Of a stretch of DNA of 24,065 nucleotides, positions 6,458-17,400 are shown piece after piece. Origin of the DNA: a virus. The position numbers and the translations under genes are program-made. The stretch covers positions 1 to 24,065 of the IMG/VR virus record IMGVR_UViG_3300042691_027695; one strand, given 5' to 3'. The notes below the pieces were generated by a model. It saw only the letters and a program-made list of their open reading frames with translations, searched no databases and had not been told where the DNA came from. Every line of letters begins with the position of its first letter. Positions within the stretch are counted from its first letter, which is position 1.

Positions 6458-9400
6458 TGGACCATCTCTAAACATTCTCCACTCATATGTACCAGCACTA
6501 ATACTCATTCTTACATCTCTATAAGTTTGACCACCAACACTACCATCTGTCAATGGCGATACAAAATAAATAGCTGAACTATTTCCAACTCTTATAGCAC
6601 CATCAGATGCAAATGTACCAGCACCACCTAAAGTAACTCTATTACCATTAAAAGCAACAGTACCAGCACCACTCACAACATTTATAGCTGTAAACGCTCC
6701 AGAAGTACCAATATTTTGAATAGTAAGAATTGTATCACTATCACCACTATCTTTTCTTAATCTAAGTGTATCTCCCGTAAACCCACCCTTATATGAATTA
6801 TAGTTATCCGTAGGATATGATGATATTGTAGCATCATGTCTAAGATATGCCGTACTTGTGGTTACCGTTTGGAATCCACCCCCATTGGCAATTGTACCAG
6901 CAGATACTAATTGATAACTAACTGATGTTGATGTTCCAATATTAGCTTGAGCTGTTGCTCTTGATGTTGCAAAATATGGCGAACCACCAGTATCAAGAGA
7001 TTCTAATGTATGTGTTGTTTTTAAACCAATTCTATAAGAAGTTGATGCTGCTAAAGATGGTGAAACCACAAATGTAAGCGGTTTTGGTAGATAATCTATA
7101 TCATATACAGCCGTATAAATAACGTTGTGTGAAATAATATTATTAGAAACATAGTTTAAATATTTTGGTACAGAGAACGAATACACTTCATTACCACCAT
7201 CTATTACTTCAATTGAATCTACAACTTTTTGCTCTATTATATCACCAACCTTAACATTAATTTTAGATTTACCAGGAACTAATTCTAGCACACTAAGTTC
7301 ATCAACTTCACCATCTACCCAAAATGTGTGAGTGTCAGAAACTTCTAATTCATAAGAACCAATTTTAACTTTATAAGTTTCAGATACTTCTCTATATGAA
7401 ACATTTGAAATTTTAGCAGAAACAAATTGTTTCAATTCATTATCCCAAGCTAATATCTCATCCCACTTTTCAATATCTTTTGCTAATTTAGTAGAACCAT
7501 CAGACATCAGTATTTCAGTATCACCAATAACTGACCTAAAGTTATCTTCTTCCATACTACCATACGCATATGCTCCGGCACTATTTCCAAAATATGCATT
7601 ATTAACATCAGGATTACCTCCAGATAATGGAGCAACAACTATTGTATATGTTACGGATGAATATGCAAAACCTTCCGCACTTGCAAAAGTTGGTAATGTT
7701 GATGGGTTATATATGTATTTAATTAAATATTTACCAGCCGCACCTGTTGTAAAATTTGATTGGCACCAATAATATCTTTCTTCTGCAAAAACATCATCAC
7801 TAGCATTTATCGTTGTATCTGAAAAGAATGCTGAGCTTGAAAACGAACTATTACCAGAAGTTGCCGCAGAAATTGAAGGTAGCGATGTATCTGTGTTGGC
7901 TTGGAATCTTAGTGTATCATTACTATCAAATACAGTTATTGATTCATCCGCCGCATCTAATAATATTGAGTCATTTTCAGATTGGATAGTATTTCCAATA
8001 ATTTTCCAAGAACCAATAACACCATCTAGCGCTTCTACACTTCCTCTTAATTCCAAACCAGTACCAGACCATCTTAAATATCTATAAGCGGCTGATGCGG
8101 TCGGTTCGTTATTTACTAAAGAGAGTCTGTAATTATTTGCATCGTTTCCCAAAAATACACCAGGTCTACCATAACCTTGAGTACCTTGTCCAATTGAAAT
8201 GTATGGTTGTTGAGTTCCACCAACGATAGCAATATTTGCAGTACTACCTGCTGTGTTAGTTCCCACATTTAATACACTTTGAACATACGATTGTTCGGAT
8301 ATAATAGTTCCTGTTGCTATTGAACTAAATTCAGCTCCAAATGAAGTCCAATTCGATGATGATGGCGATGGAACTCCCCAAGAAGAACCCGATTGATTGT
8401 TAAGTGCAGCATTTGATGCTAACCAATAGTTACTACCACCAGCCGCTTGTTGAACAACATCAGTTCTAGTTGATGATTTAAAATAAACACTACCGGTTGA
8501 AAATGGTCCTCTAAATACAACGCCAGGTCCTACACTACCAGCAGCACCAGATGTACCAGATGTACCATTTGCACCAGGCGCACCATTTACACCAGATGTT
8601 CCAGATGCAGCATATACCATCCAATATATACTTTGGTCTGGATATCCAGTGTTACCTGTTCCGTTTGTTGATGTATGTGCTACAGTACAAATATAACTTG
8701 CGCCGTTGAATGTTACTGTATCATCTACATAATATTGTGTAGCAGGAGAACCTACCCAAGCACCTCTAAATTCTCCTTCAGGTACACCTGGTGTAGTTTG
8801 TCTAATTGCACCAATGATTGTTAATGTATCACCATCCCAAAGAAGTCCAGCAGTACTTGCCCCACCAGGTTGAGTTTTAATTGAAAATCTACCCGATGTA
8901 GTTGCACCACCTTCATAAACTCCTAAAAATATTCCACCTCTATCATATCCAATTACACCATTTGATGTTTGGTCACCACTAGCACCAACAGTACCATTTT
9001 GTCCTATTGAAATATATGGGTCAGTTCTACCACCGGCTATTACAACATTTGCAAATGCTGAACCTGGATTGTTACCTACGTTAATTGTATTTTTTACAAA
9101 TGATTCTTCAAATATTGCTATTTTGGCAGATACGAAGAAATCTTGTTCTCCTAAATATTGCCAATAAGATGTATCAACATATGATGGTGAAGTTGGTGAT
9201 GTTGGTAATTGAGGACCTACACCAGCTGGCCCAGAACCACTTAACGCAGCCCAATAATGTGTTGCTCCACTACTACCAGATGGGTCTGGGAATATGATTG
9301 CATCTCTTCTATAATTTGTTGTTTCTACCGAACCAATGTAATCTGTAACTTCATTCCAAAGTCCTCTCATTACTATACCTGGCCCAGTATTTCCTTCATA

Positions 9401-12400
9401 TTGAATTGATAACGATTGAGTTTTATATAAATTTTCTCTACCTTCACAATCTATTCTATAAACAATTTGAGCAACCGCTATACTTTCAGGACTACCCCAA
9501 GAATCTAATTGAGCAATGGAAGCTGGATTTCCAGTTAAATAACTTCCACTAACTAAAGCCCCAGCTAAATCTAAATTAGCAGAAACGTTGTGAATTGAAA
9601 CGTTGTACTGATTCTTATATCCAGTATTTCCAAACGCATCTGTTTGTGGATTTGTAAACGATGAACTATTTACTAATTCAGTATCACCTCTAAATCCTCT
9701 AATTGTATTTCCAGTATTTTGTAATTCTATTTCACCACTTACCTTATAAACTACTGATGAGTTTTCGTTTGATAGTTGACCCGAATACGGCCCATATGGA
9801 TTAAACTGAATTGATAAGGATTGGGTTTTGTATAAAATTTGTCTACCACCTTCAATATTAATTTTGTAAACAATTTCAGCGTTTGTATTATTACCCCATT
9901 GATTCCAAGAAACCACATCACCAATTGTAGCAATTCCACCAACAGTTGGAACTATACTTCCACTAACCAATCCACCTGGTAAAGTTATATAATTTGGTTT
10001 AGATTGAATCGTAACTTGATACTCACCTAATGAACCAATAGGGTCACCATTTAAATCTAAAGTTGGTGCACTAAATGAGTTAACGTGAGTTAGTTGTTCA
10101 GAACCTTTTATAGTTACTATTTGTGTGTTACTACCAGTTGTATTTAATTCCCAAACATCACCAACTAAAGATGCTACTTCATTTGTTACATTTACAGCAT
10201 ATGCTTCAGCACCCGCTTTTATACCACTAATTGTAATTTGAGCTTGTGCCCTAACTGTTGCCGATGCTGAATTACTACCATCTCTCACATCAACTCTCCA
10301 AGTTGCTATTTGACCGGGAGATGTAGCATCACCTGAAGAAATAGTGAATGTATTTGTTGATTGTATTGATGAATATTGAACACTATCTTTATAGAATTGA
10401 TAGAATGCAGAACCAGTCATATTAAAAGCCGTAGCTGTTAATGTGATATCTCCTTCCGGTGTCACTACTACACCATCTCCATCAAAATTTACTGTCTCCG
10501 ATGTTGATGTTAATGTTACACTTCTAGCAGCTGGCTGTGCTACATTTTTTGTGAATAATTGAGTTCTTTCATATAGAGAAGATGTATATTGATGCCCAGC
10601 TCCTAATGCATATGGATAAACTCTAATTCCATAAACCGCACTTGCTGAAACGTGTGGGAAGTCAAATCTTTGAAAATTAGCAACTGCTGTATCGGTTGAT
10701 GAAGTTAATAATCCTTGTAATGATGCAGTTTGAATATTACTACCACTAATATATTGTACTCTCCAACTACCAGGAGATGTTGAAGATGTTGTAAATGTTA
10801 AATAATCACTTCCTTCTCTTACTCTAATTGTTGTTCTTGCATTAGCGTAATCAGAAACATAACCAACTTCATCAGCTGAAATGTTAGCTGATAATGGTGA
10901 TATTACTATTTCAATTGGCGGTGCACCATCTAATACTTTTGTAATATTTTGGAATACACTAGCTGTATAAATTGATGATGTGTAATATGGTTGTATTTCT
11001 AATGGTAACTCAATACTAGCACTTAAATCAGTCATATTAGATGAAGCGCTTAGTATTAACGATTGTGTATATAAATTATCAAAATAAACGTTACCCGCTG
11101 TAATATTATTTCCAATTATAGAACCAGTTGCTATATGGAATGTTCCAGGTTCTCTACTACTTGTAAAAATAAGATAACGAGAACCTTGCTTTAATTTAAC
11201 ATCGGTAATTGTTGGTGAGTAATCTGTTACAAAACCTCTTGAATTTGCTTGTAAAGTTACCGATGATGGTACAACTTCAAACACAATTGATTCATCGCCA
11301 GGTTTACCCTCAGGAACAATAGTAAATAGTTTATCAACACTTACAGATGCAGATGTAAATTCTTCCGTATAAGTAAAATTAACTAATAGTTGTTTACTTT
11401 GTGTTGTAGGTAATCCAATAAACTGATTATATGGTGTGGATGGAATAACAAACCCCTTTTCATCATAAGCAATAACACTAATTTCTGGGTTTACACTATT
11501 TGTTACATAATACATCCAATACTCTGGAACAAAGTCAGAATTAATTGACATTGATGGAAATACTTCAATAGATGCCGATATAGGTCCTTCTGTTGTACCT
11601 CTTTTATAAAAAGATGCGGTAGCTGATGATGATATTGGTGTGAATGTATTTGTAAGTCTTGGGTTTATTGTAAATGTATCCGCATCAAACAATACAACAC
11701 CAGCATCAATACCATCTAATAAATCTGTTAGTGTTAATGTAGTTAGAATTGATGCTGATAAATTTGTAGAACCAGATGGTATTAGATATAAAGTTCGTTG
11801 CCCATCAATTGATTCCCTTTTAAAGACAGCATTATAATTTAACTCACCACTACCCGTTACTCCAGCTGATAATCCTTTTACAAAATTTTTATTACTAGCA
11901 TCTTGCAGTGTGATATAAGTAGAACCACTTTGTACGTGAAGCTGAACAGCTGAACGTCCGGCTGGCAATCCACTTCTTAAATTAATTTCGTTTACACCAT
12001 CAATTCTAATTGACTGAACTTCTAAAGATGATGATGGGTTAGAGTTTCTAATTACAGTTCCGTTGTAAGGTCTAATTTCGTAATTAACACCACCCTTACC
12101 ATCAATTACTCTTGTAATGATTACTGAATCTTCAACGCCTTCACATTCGGCTGTATATTCTATGAATTGTACAACTATATCTTCTAATTGAGGGTCTCTT
12201 GAGCCTGTAAAATTTTGTACTGTGAGATATGGTGAATCGGTGTTTAAATCATTTAATAAACCAGGAAATTGATACCAATTGTAACCAGGTGTAACAGTAT
12301 ACGAATATTGTGAAGATGATAATTCGTTATTGAAAAAATCAAATGAACGAGAAGTAAATGTTACCGAACCAGTTAGGTAATTTTTTATTACATCAAAAGT

Positions 12401-14143
12401 TATTACAGTTGGTGGTAATGGATTTCCATTTCCAGAACCAGAATCAAATTGAAAGTATAATGAAGATGGTATTAGTTCTAAACTTTTTTGAATTGGATTT
12501 AAGTTACCACCATCAAATGTTTTACTTGCTTCAACAATTACAGGTATGTAGTTGTTGTTAATATCGTAAAATTGAAATAAGAAATTAAATGTTTCTGCTG
12601 GTAATGTTCTTGGAATTGGTTGGATAAATGTTATCTCATCCGGTGAGTATGATGTTTCTTGAGATGCTCTTAAACTTACATCAGAAACATACCAACCATT
12701 TCCCTTTACTTCAAAGTATAATTTAGCATTATTAATTTCATCTGCTTTAAAATTACTACTTAATTGACTTTTTTGAAGTACAGAATTATCAGAAGTAATT
12801 GTTACAATATCTTTTCTTACACCGATTGTTGATGTTACATTATTATATGTGGTTTGTCTTGAACCACTTAAATAAACTTTAACGTAATTATCAGATGATA
12901 TATTTTGAGCTAATCTGATATTGAATCCTAAAGTGTATTCGGTATCAGTTGTTAATGATAAAGATTTTGATGTAAAAAATTGATTAGTACCATTACTATT
13001 TAATTTAATTGAACTATATAAAAAGTCTTGATTAAATTCAGTTGTAATATTATTAGATGATGTTAACCAATAATTTGGATACAATACCTCATCAAAAGTA
13101 CCATAGTTTTCTAAATTTTTAACAGTGGATTCTAAATCCGTAAGAATCTCATTAGATTCTAATTGAATCTCTTGTATAAATTGATAGTCTGCTAAATCTG
13201 ATTGGGATTTTCTAAATATTTTTACCCTTGCAACATCTCCAACAAATGTAGTTAAATCTCTTAAATTTATTTTAGCAAATGAACCAGTTAATGCTGTCTT
13301 TAAATTATCAATTCCCTCAACATAATTAAATGTTATTGAATATGGTTGATTTGATATATCTTTTACTATTCCATTTTCAGTATATGGAGTTGTTATCGTA
13401 ATATCTTTATTTGATATGACATCATCAACTACCGATGAAAACCCTAAGTTGGTTAGATTGATTGTACTACCAACTATTGAACCAGTCCAAGCAGTAGCAT
13501 TGTTGTTTATTTGTAATAGATAGTTAGTTGGTAATGTAAACCCAGCCAATTTTTCGCCGGAAGCAGGTGTTTGTGCAAATCCATCAACAGTCCCCGTTTG
13601 TGTTACTGCAGTTACAATATTTGAAAAAATAGGTTTTACTATTTCCTCAATTACTACTTTTGGTCTTTTATAAAATCTAACCTTATCTTCGTTAGATAGT
13701 AATTTATTAATTGTAAAAGTTCTTTCCCATTTACAATTATAAACACCAGCCCAATTTTCTGGTATATCTCTTACAATTCCATTTTCATCAATATAGGTTT
13801 TTAATTCACCTAATACAGTAATTTTACCTAAACCAATTGGTGTGTTTTCATAAACATAAACAGCTACTATTTTGGAATTACCTTCATAATACTCAGGAAT
13901 ACCATTACCGGGCTCATAATAAACAGGATTACCTTCTACATCTAATATTTGTAATTTAATTTCGGTAGTTTCTTTTAAATGCTCACTACCCTCAATTAAG
14001 AATCCGTTTTTACCGCCGGTGAATGTATCTTTGAATTCTGTGATTCTAAAGTATGTAGAATTGGGCGCATCATCATTTACAAATGTTACATATGATGATA
14101 ATGGTTGTGTTAAAACCTCAGCGTATTTCTTTATTATTGCCAT
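6113..14143 (-). CDS. Giant modular tail fibre with Hint domain and C-terminal S74 chaperone
   Basis: A 2676-aa, very Ser/Thr-rich virion protein, the largest gene in the window, most likely a host-contacting fibre. Residues 1-180 look like a baseplate- or tail-attachment domain. The middle consists of repeated beta-sandwich-like modules: related pairs at about 955-1010 and 1080-1130, and about 1330-1448 and 1455-1580. Another pair at about 1585-1781 and 1871-2053 shares a PYISIGQ core. Between the last pair lies a chitin-binding-like CBM5/12 module (about 1787-1846), then a short G-x-y collagen-like stretch. Residues 2204-2340 are an intein-like Hint domain. Residues 2563-2676 are a peptidase S74 chaperone starting at SSRRYKKEI, expected to trimerise the fibre and then cleave itself off. 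It has its own promoter box. It is the likely acceptor for the adjacent heptosyltransferase, by inference only. Confidence 0.88.
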   Translation of the reverse strand: MAIIKKYAEVLTQPLSSYVTFVNDDAPNSTYFRITEFKDTFTGGKNGFLIEGSEHLKETTEIKLQILDVEGNPVYYEPGNGIPEYYEGNSKIVAVYVYENTPIGLGKITVLGELKTYIDENGIVRDIPENWAGVYNCKWERTFTINKLLSNEDKVRFYKRPKVVIEEIVKPIFSNIVTAVTQTGTVDGFAQTPASGEKLAGFTLPTNYLLQINNNATAWTGSIVGSTINLTNLGFSSVVDDVISNKDITITTPYTENGIVKDISNQPYSITFNYVEGIDNLKTALTGSFAKINLRDLTTFVGDVARVKIFRKSQSDLADYQFIQEIQLESNEILTDLESTVKNLENYGTFDEVLYPNYWLTSSNNITTEFNQDFLYSSIKLNSNGTNQFFTSKSLSLTTDTEYTLGFNIRLAQNISSDNYVKVYLSGSRQTTYNNVTSTIGVRKDIVTITSDNSVLQKSQLSSNFKADEINNAKLYFEVKGNGWYVSDVSLRASQETSYSPDEITFIQPIPRTLPAETFNFLFQFYDINNNYIPVIVEASKTFDGGNLNPIQKSLELIPSSLYFQFDSGSGNGNPLPPTVITFDVIKNYLTGSVTFTSRSFDFFNNELSSSQYSYTVTPGYNWYQFPGLLNDLNTDSPYLTVQNFTGSRDPQLEDIVVQFIEYTAECEGVEDSVIITRVIDGKGGVNYEIRPYNGTVIRNSNPSSSLEVQSIRIDGVNEINLRSGLPAGRSAVQLHVQSGSTYITLQDASNKNFVKGLSAGVTGSGELNYNAVFKRESIDGQRTLYLIPSGSTNLSASILTTLTLTDLLDGIDAGVVLFDADTFTINPRLTNTFTPISSSATASFYKRGTTEGPISASIEVFPSMSINSDFVPEYWMYYVTNSVNPEISVIAYDEKGFVIPSTPYNQFIGLPTTQSKQLLVNFTYTEEFTSASVSVDKLFTIVPEGKPGDESIVFEVVPSSVTLQANSRGFVTDYSPTITDVKLKQGSRYLIFTSSREPGTFHIATGSIIGNNITAGNVYFDNLYTQSLILSASSNMTDLSASIELPLEIQPYYTSSIYTASVFQNITKVLDGAPPIEIVISPLSANISADEVGYVSDYANARTTIRVREGSDYLTFTTSSTSPGSWRVQYISGSNIQTASLQGLLTSSTDTAVANFQRFDFPHVSASAVYGIRVYPYALGAGHQYTSSLYERTQLFTKNVAQPAARSVTLTSTSETVNFDGDGVVVTPEGDITLTATAFNMTGSAFYQFYKDSVQYSSIQSTNTFTISSGDATSPGQIATWRVDVRDGSNSASATVRAQAQITISGIKAGAEAYAVNVTNEVASLVGDVWELNTTGSNTQIVTIKGSEQLTHVNSFSAPTLDLNGDPIGSLGEYQVTIQSKPNYITLPGGLVSGSIVPTVGGIATIGDVVSWNQWGNNTNAEIVYKINIEGGRQILYKTQSLSIQFNPYGPYSGQLSNENSSVVYKVSGEIELQNTGNTIRGFRGDTELVNSSSFTNPQTDAFGNTGYKNQYNVSIHNVSANLDLAGALVSGSYLTGNPASIAQLDSWGSPESIAVAQIVYRIDCEGRENLYKTQSLSIQYEGNTGPGIVMRGLWNEVTDYIGSVETTNYRRDAIIFPDPSGSSGATHYWAALSGSGPAGVGPQLPTSPTSPSYVDTSYWQYLGEQDFFVSAKIAIFEESFVKNTINVGNNPGSAFANVVIAGGRTDPYISIGQNGTVGASGDQTSNGVIGYDRGGIFLGVYEGGATTSGRFSIKTQPGGASTAGLLWDGDTLTIIGAIRQTTPGVPEGEFRGAWVGSPATQYYVDDTVTFNGASYICTVAHTSTNGTGNTGYPDQSIYWMVYAASGTSGVNGAPGANGTSGTSGAAGSVGPGVVFRGPFSTGSVYFKSSTRTDVVQQAAGGSNYWLASNAALNNQSGSSWGVPSPSSSNWTSFGAEFSSIATGTIISEQSYVQSVLNVGTNTAGSTANIAIVGGTQQPYISIGQGTQGYGRPGVFLGNDANNYRLSLVNNEPTASAAYRYLRWSGTGLELRGSVEALDGVIGSWKIIGNTIQSENDSILLDAADESITVFDSNDTLRFQANTDTSLPSISAATSGNSSFSSSAFFSDTTINASDDVFAEERYYWCQSNFTTGAAGKYLIKYIYNPSTLPTFASAEGFAYSSVTYTIVVAPLSGGNPDVNNAYFGNSAGAYAYGSMEEDNFRSVIGDTEILMSDGSTKLAKDIEKWDEILAWDNELKQFVSAKISNVSYREVSETYKVKIGSYELEVSDTHTFWVDGEVDELSVLELVPGKSKINVKVGDIIEQKVVDSIEVIDGGNEVYSFSVPKYLNYVSNNIISHNVIYTAVYDIDYLPKPLTFVVSPSLAASTSYRIGLKTTHTLESLDTGGSPYFATSRATAQANIGTSTSVSYQLVSAGTIANGGGFQTVTTSTAYLRHDATISSYPTDNYNSYKGGFTGDTLRLRKDSGDSDTILTIQNIGTSGAFTAINVVSGAGTVAFNGNRVTLGGAGTFASDGAIRVGNSSAIYFVSPLTDGSVGGQTYRDVRMSISAGTYEWRMFRDGPSSRRYKKEIEDWNSYPDLLDKIEKVRVKEFRYIEADPNSEYPKKLSLIAEDLYDAGLTDLIGYSDVTGSNGEVIGQQPEDLDNRNILWAVWGGINALISKVKQMESQMSSSLGL
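7124..7534 (-). other. Minimal intein-like (Hint/BIL) domain inside the fibre
   Basis: Residues 2204-2340 of the fibre, 137 aa, the size of an intein without endonuclease. Block A is SVIGDTEILMSDG, with Ser instead of Cys at position 1. The block B-like segment is LEVSDTHTFWV, and block F/G is VYSFSVPKYLNYV followed by IISHN with the His-Asn end. The next residue is Val, not Cys/Ser/Thr. These features fit a bacterial intein-like domain that cleaves or splices non-canonically, rather than a classical intein. Confidence 0.8.
8605..8785 (-). other. CBM5/12-like carbohydrate-binding module in the fibre
   Basis: About residues 1787-1846 of the fibre. The pattern RGAW, YYVDDTVTFNGASYIC, AHTS and PDQSIYWMVYA follows the small chitin/carbohydrate-binding module (W, Y..GD.V...G..Y.C...H, P....YW). 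It could contact host glycans. A Gly-rich collagen-like linker follows directly. Confidence 0.55.
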
Positions 14144-14174
14144 TCAGTACCTACAAATTATTGATGAAATCACT

Positions 14175-14182
14175 TATAAGTA
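14175..14182 (-). promoter_or_regulatory. Putative late promoter box TACTTATA of the fibre gene
   Basis: TACTTATA on the minus strand ends 31 bp before the fibre ATG at 14143. It is back to back with the plus-strand box at 14207-14214 in the 102-bp divergent intergenic region. Confidence 0.5.
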
Positions 14183-14206
14183 TTTGGTAAAAATAAAACT
14201 TTGAAA

Positions 14207-14214
14207 TATTTATA
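14207..14214 (+). promoter_or_regulatory. Putative late promoter box TATTTATA of the plus-strand gene
   Basis: TATTTATA on the plus strand ends 31 bp before the ATG at 14246. Because this gene points the other way, the box is inverted along with it, which supports a directional element rather than general AT-richness. Confidence 0.5.
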
Positions 14215-14245
14215 TTAGAAAACTAAAGAAAAATATAGAATTGTT

Positions 14246-14416
14246 ATGAAAAAATATGCTATGGTTCAAATTGATGCAGAAGTCCATCAATTACTTAAAG
14301 AATTTTGTAAGGAGAAGGGATATAAAATAAGTGGTTTGGTAGAGACCCTAATTAAAGATAAAGTATCTTCTATTAAAAAGCCCCTACCAAAAAATGTTCT
14401 AACCACTAAAAATTAA
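14246..14416 (+). CDS. Small ribbon-helix-helix DNA-binding protein
   Basis: A 56-aa protein, the only gene on the plus strand. Residues 5-40 (MVQIDAEVHQLLKEF, then KGYKISGLVETLI) follow the ribbon-helix-helix pattern of Arc/CopG: a short beta strand, then two helices with the G-Y-K-I-S turn. Such proteins bind DNA as dimers and usually act as repressors. The C-terminal 16 residues are basic and probably flexible. It diverges from the fibre gene across a 102-bp region holding two opposing promoter boxes, and its last 11 bp overlap the end of the Mre11-Rad50 gene tail to tail. It may control the fibre promoter or serve as an early/late switch. An antitoxin role is less likely because no toxin partner is next to it. 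Confidence 0.75.
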   Translation: MKKYAMVQIDAEVHQLLKEFCKEKGYKISGLVETLIKDKVSSIKKPLPKNVLTTKN

Positions 14417-17400
14417 TTTTAGAAAATCCGTTTTCTTTTTTAATTTCAATCAACCCATCTACAACATCTCTCATTTGGTCTAAGTGAGATATAATCCAAA
14501 TAAAATCAAATTGAGTTTTAAGATATTGCATTAGAAGGAATAAAGATGATAAGTTATCGGAATCTAATGTACCAAATCCTTCATCAATTACTAAGAAGTT
14601 AGGTCTGGGTAGATTACATATATTAATCAAAGCTACTCGTATTGCCAATCCACTAACGAATTTCTCCATACCACTACATAACTCCAATGGCCATTCTTGG
14701 TCTTCATATACAATCTTAGCGTTAATACTTTTACCATCCACATCCATAACAACGCCAAAATCAACAATCTGACCTAAGATATTGTTTACTTCGTTTTCAA
14801 TAACAGGCATAGCCTTTGAAATCAGTTCATATGGAACACCATCTCTTTTTACCGCATCTAAATAATAGGTGTATAGTTGGTTTTTGTTTTCCAAATTCTT
14901 AACATCATCCATTTTTTGTTTTATACTAACAATGAAGGATTCAATAGAACCAATCTTTCCGGTTATATCCAAAAGTTCTTTATTGTATGTAGATAAACTC
15001 TTTTCAATACCTTTCTTTTGAGAATCCAATTCTAAAATACTTTGTTCTATTTTTTGGTTTTCTGAAATTATGGCTTCGTTATCATAATACTTTTGAATAT
15101 CAGATTCAACTCCACTTAATTGTGTTTTAAACAATTCTATTTGATGTTCAAGTGATTTAAGTTCGGCTTGAGCCTTTTCTTTAATAACTTTACCTTTCTG
15201 ATATTTGTTTTTTAATTCACCCAATTTCTCCCATACATCCTCAACCTCAGCAAGTGGTTCACTGGACTTGATAAGTGATTGGTGTGATGAATTGAGCTCC
15301 TCTAATTGCTTCTCTTGCTCTTTAACAGTCTCTTTAGTTTGAATTGCATCCTTAACAAATACGTTGTTCATACAAAACTGACAATTTGGGTCATACTCAT
15401 GTTGTTCCAAGTGTTTGAGTTTGTCTAAATTACCTTCGTATTGAGTTTCCAACTTATCTATTTGTTGTTGAATCTCCACCAATTTACCCTTAGCCAAATC
15501 CCATTGTTTTTTAGCTTCATCAATAGGTAATCCATTAACCTCATTGTGTTGATTAATTGATTGAGATACTTCTCCTAATAAAGTTTCATATTCTTCAATC
15601 TTAGATATCTTTTCGCCTATTTGAGTTTCAACTCCATTTATCTTAGTAGCCAAATGGGATTTTGAATCCTCTAATTTTTTTATATTTAGGTTTTTATCAA
15701 TTGGAGTTATTGATTTATTTAGTTCAGATATTTGGGTTTGAATGGAATCTTTTTGTTTATTGAACTCTTTCATCTCATTATTAAGTTCACCAAGTCGAAC
15801 CTTTTTATCCTTCAAGTCGGTTTCTTTTTCCGCCAATTCTGTCGTAAAATCCGTCCTCTTAAAATTTCTGATAAGTGCTGCCACTTCTTTAATCTCCTCA
15901 CCAGCCGTTGCATACAACTTATCAAATACGGTCAATCCCATAAATTGTGCCAACAAATCCTTTCTTTCCGATTGGGATTTATCAATAAAGAGAGCATTGT
16001 TACCTTGTAGGGATAGAGCAGTTAGGACAAAATCTTCGTATCTACCAACGTATTGCTCAATAATGGTATTCGTATCCCTTCGTTCCGTTCCATTTAGTGA
16101 TTCCGTTTCACCACCTACTTCTTTCCAAAACTCTACATCTACCTTTACGTTCTTTCCTTTGTTAATGGTTTTAGCTTCTCTACGAATAAAGTAATCCACA
16201 CCATCTATTTGAAAGTGTAATTTACAAAAGAAGGTATCCTTTCTATTGTTCATTATATGGGATGCTTTATAAGCCCTACTACATTTATCGAACATACAAA
16301 AGGATATAGCATCGAATAGGGATGATTTACCTGCTGTATTTGGTGCGAATAATCCCATCAGTCCGTTTGCTTTAGTGAAGTCAATCTTATTACTTTCACC
16401 ATAGGAGAACATATTGCTGAATTCAAACTTTATTGGCTTCCAACTTATGTTTCGAATTACATCATCATTTTGAATCTTTCCAGCTATATCTTTGTGAATA
16501 TCTTCAATTCCTTCCAAGTCCTCATCCGATATAAATGGCATCATTCTTTGTAGATATTCTTTTATAAGAGTGTTTTGATACTCCACATCGGTTATATCTT
16601 CAAAATCAAGTTTAGATATTCTATTACCAGTTTTCAATTTGTTCATTGAATCGGTTCTAATAATAGTGAAATCTTCAATACCATATTTCTTTTTGATTTC
16701 CGTTACCATACGCTTTGTATCCGCAGTATCGGTGTTGGATAATCTTACTCTTAATCTAGCATACTTTGGAATATCGGTTACATCAGGAACCACACCACCA
16801 TCAATATCTAACGTATAATATCCGTATTCATTTGGGATATCAACTTCTTCATAGGTCATTGTATCCAAGTCCCAAACTAAGAAACCATGCTTATCTAAAC
16901 TCTCTCCAAAGTTTTGTTGTACTAATGAACCAGCATAAACAATTTTACATCCCTTCGGAGATATCATTTCTTGTCTTTTATGGATATCACCTAATAGAGC
17001 TAAATCATACCCATCAAACATATCCGTTGTGAAATGTCTACTACTAACTACATAACCAACATCAGTTTGAGATGAATCAACCGGTCCATGAAATAAAGCA
17101 ATCTTTTTGTTACCAAATAATTTATCTGCAGTTGGCCAATTATCTCTTTTATCAAAAATACTAAATACTGCAAAATCAACGTTACCAATAGCATAAACTT
17201 GAGTATCTTTCAGATAATGAAAATTATCCAAATTGAGAGCCTCTACAATTGGAGTTAGTACATCCAATCTATCGGAGTTGTTCATATTACAATCGTGATT
17301 ACCTGCAATAAGAATTGTTGGGCAATGTTTTGTACATTCAGTAAATAACCAACTAATCTCTTTCACCAATTCAGGTGACATTTCCAATTTAGCATGAGCT

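Noticed and set aside
7124-7534. Classical splicing intein in the fibre
   Set aside because: The residue after the terminal Asn is Val and position 1 is Ser, so standard splicing is not expected; called Hint/BIL instead.
14406-14422. AT-only hairpin CTAAAA/TTTTAG at the convergent gene ends as a bidirectional terminator
   Set aside because: The stem is six weak pairs without a following T run on either side; it may be chance in AT-rich DNA.
15732-16194. Overlapping plus-strand frames of 92 and 150 codons
   Set aside because: They lie opposite the Rad50 part of the fusion nuclease, are rich in Ser/Phe as expected from reverse reading, and have no motif or promoter.
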